A DNA stretch of 64,000 bases, from NCBI GenBank assembly GCA_914767715.1, contig OU612068.1, forward strand, positions 33,788,001 through 33,852,000, given 5' to 3'. Numbering within the stretch: position 1 is the first letter of the stretch; each line of letters starts with the position of its first letter. Positions 63,743-64,000 of this stretch are shown here, in pieces. Origin of the DNA: Membranipora membranacea (taxonomy: Eukaryota; Bryozoa; Gymnolaemata; Cheilostomatida; Membraniporidae). The translations under genes were made by a program, and so were the position numbers. The notes below the pieces were generated by a model. It was not told the origin of the DNA, searched no databases, and was given only the letters and a program-made list of their open reading frames with translations.

Positions 63743-64000
63743 CCTGAACATAGGACTTCCATGAGTATTTAATTGCTTGTAGTTCAAGTGTAATAAAACA
63801 AATGACAGTACCTAACTGAATGTAAGCAGATAATATTGGGAGCTGACTGACCTAAGGTAATCTGCGTATGGCATACTCAATAAATTGTCTCATCTGAGAG
63901 AGACAGGAGAGTCTACACAAATATCTGACACTTCAGAAAGGAGCAAGTGCTTGAGTAATTATAAATAGAGGACTGTTATTCGGTAGTGTCAATATTGTTC
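63743..64000. other. End of window, nothing recognised
   Basis: No exon, RNA or repeat of known type is visible in the last 250 bases. Confidence 0.5.

Overview
This window looks like nuclear DNA from an invertebrate bilaterian. It is AT-rich, genes are split by short GT-AG introns, and there are many LINE, SINE, hAT and foldback repeats. Three innexins (protostome-type gap-junction proteins with the YYQW motif and paired loop cysteines) lie beside an intron-rich vesicular monoamine transporter, which points to a protostome, most likely a lophotrochozoan. The species cannot be told from the sequence. There are no CRISPR arrays, operons or bacterial features. Gene models were built by hand from reading frames, splice signals and phase, and family names come from recognised motifs, not from a database search.

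Layout: 1-7660 is non-coding, with a 0.7-kb nested palindrome (2031-2739) and a LINE tail (about 3735-4500). 7741-17040 (+) is a complete 17-exon ANKS6 (ankyrin repeats plus SAM domain; ciliary/nephronophthisis family). 17741-24259 (-) is a cluster of three innexins: two with an uninterrupted coding region flank a divergent six-exon one. 26153-28430 (-) is a five-exon ortholog of human C6orf62. 28500-36100 is repeat-rich: a degenerate AGCAGATTAG array, an inverted SINE pair, and a decayed two-ORF LINE that carries a 34-bp palindromic insertion with an 8-bp target duplication. 36100-42200 has no recognisable gene. 42233-50567 (+) is a 13-exon VMAT (SLC18A1/2 type) with minisatellites in its introns. 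50600-53400 holds a textbook hAT MITE and an RT fragment. 53407-60507 (+) is a TRIM-like gene (RING-like, two B-boxes, coiled coil, C-terminal NHL-like region), with 150-bp inverted repeats, LINE pieces and a SINE in one intron. 60600-64000 is non-coding with a LINE tail, an 11-bp minisatellite and a large foldback.

The genes do not form an evident pathway; this is ordinary metazoan gene neighbourhood. ANKS6 and the first innexin are convergent. VMAT would load monoamines into vesicles, the innexins would form gap junctions or hemichannels, and ANKS6 would act at the ciliary inversin compartment. No wholly new system is visible. The most distinctive items are the tiny palindromic insertion with target duplication, the perfect-TSD hAT MITE, the foldback and inverted-SINE structures, the intronless/intron-rich innexin cluster, and a TRIM RING with Asp in place of the canonical His.
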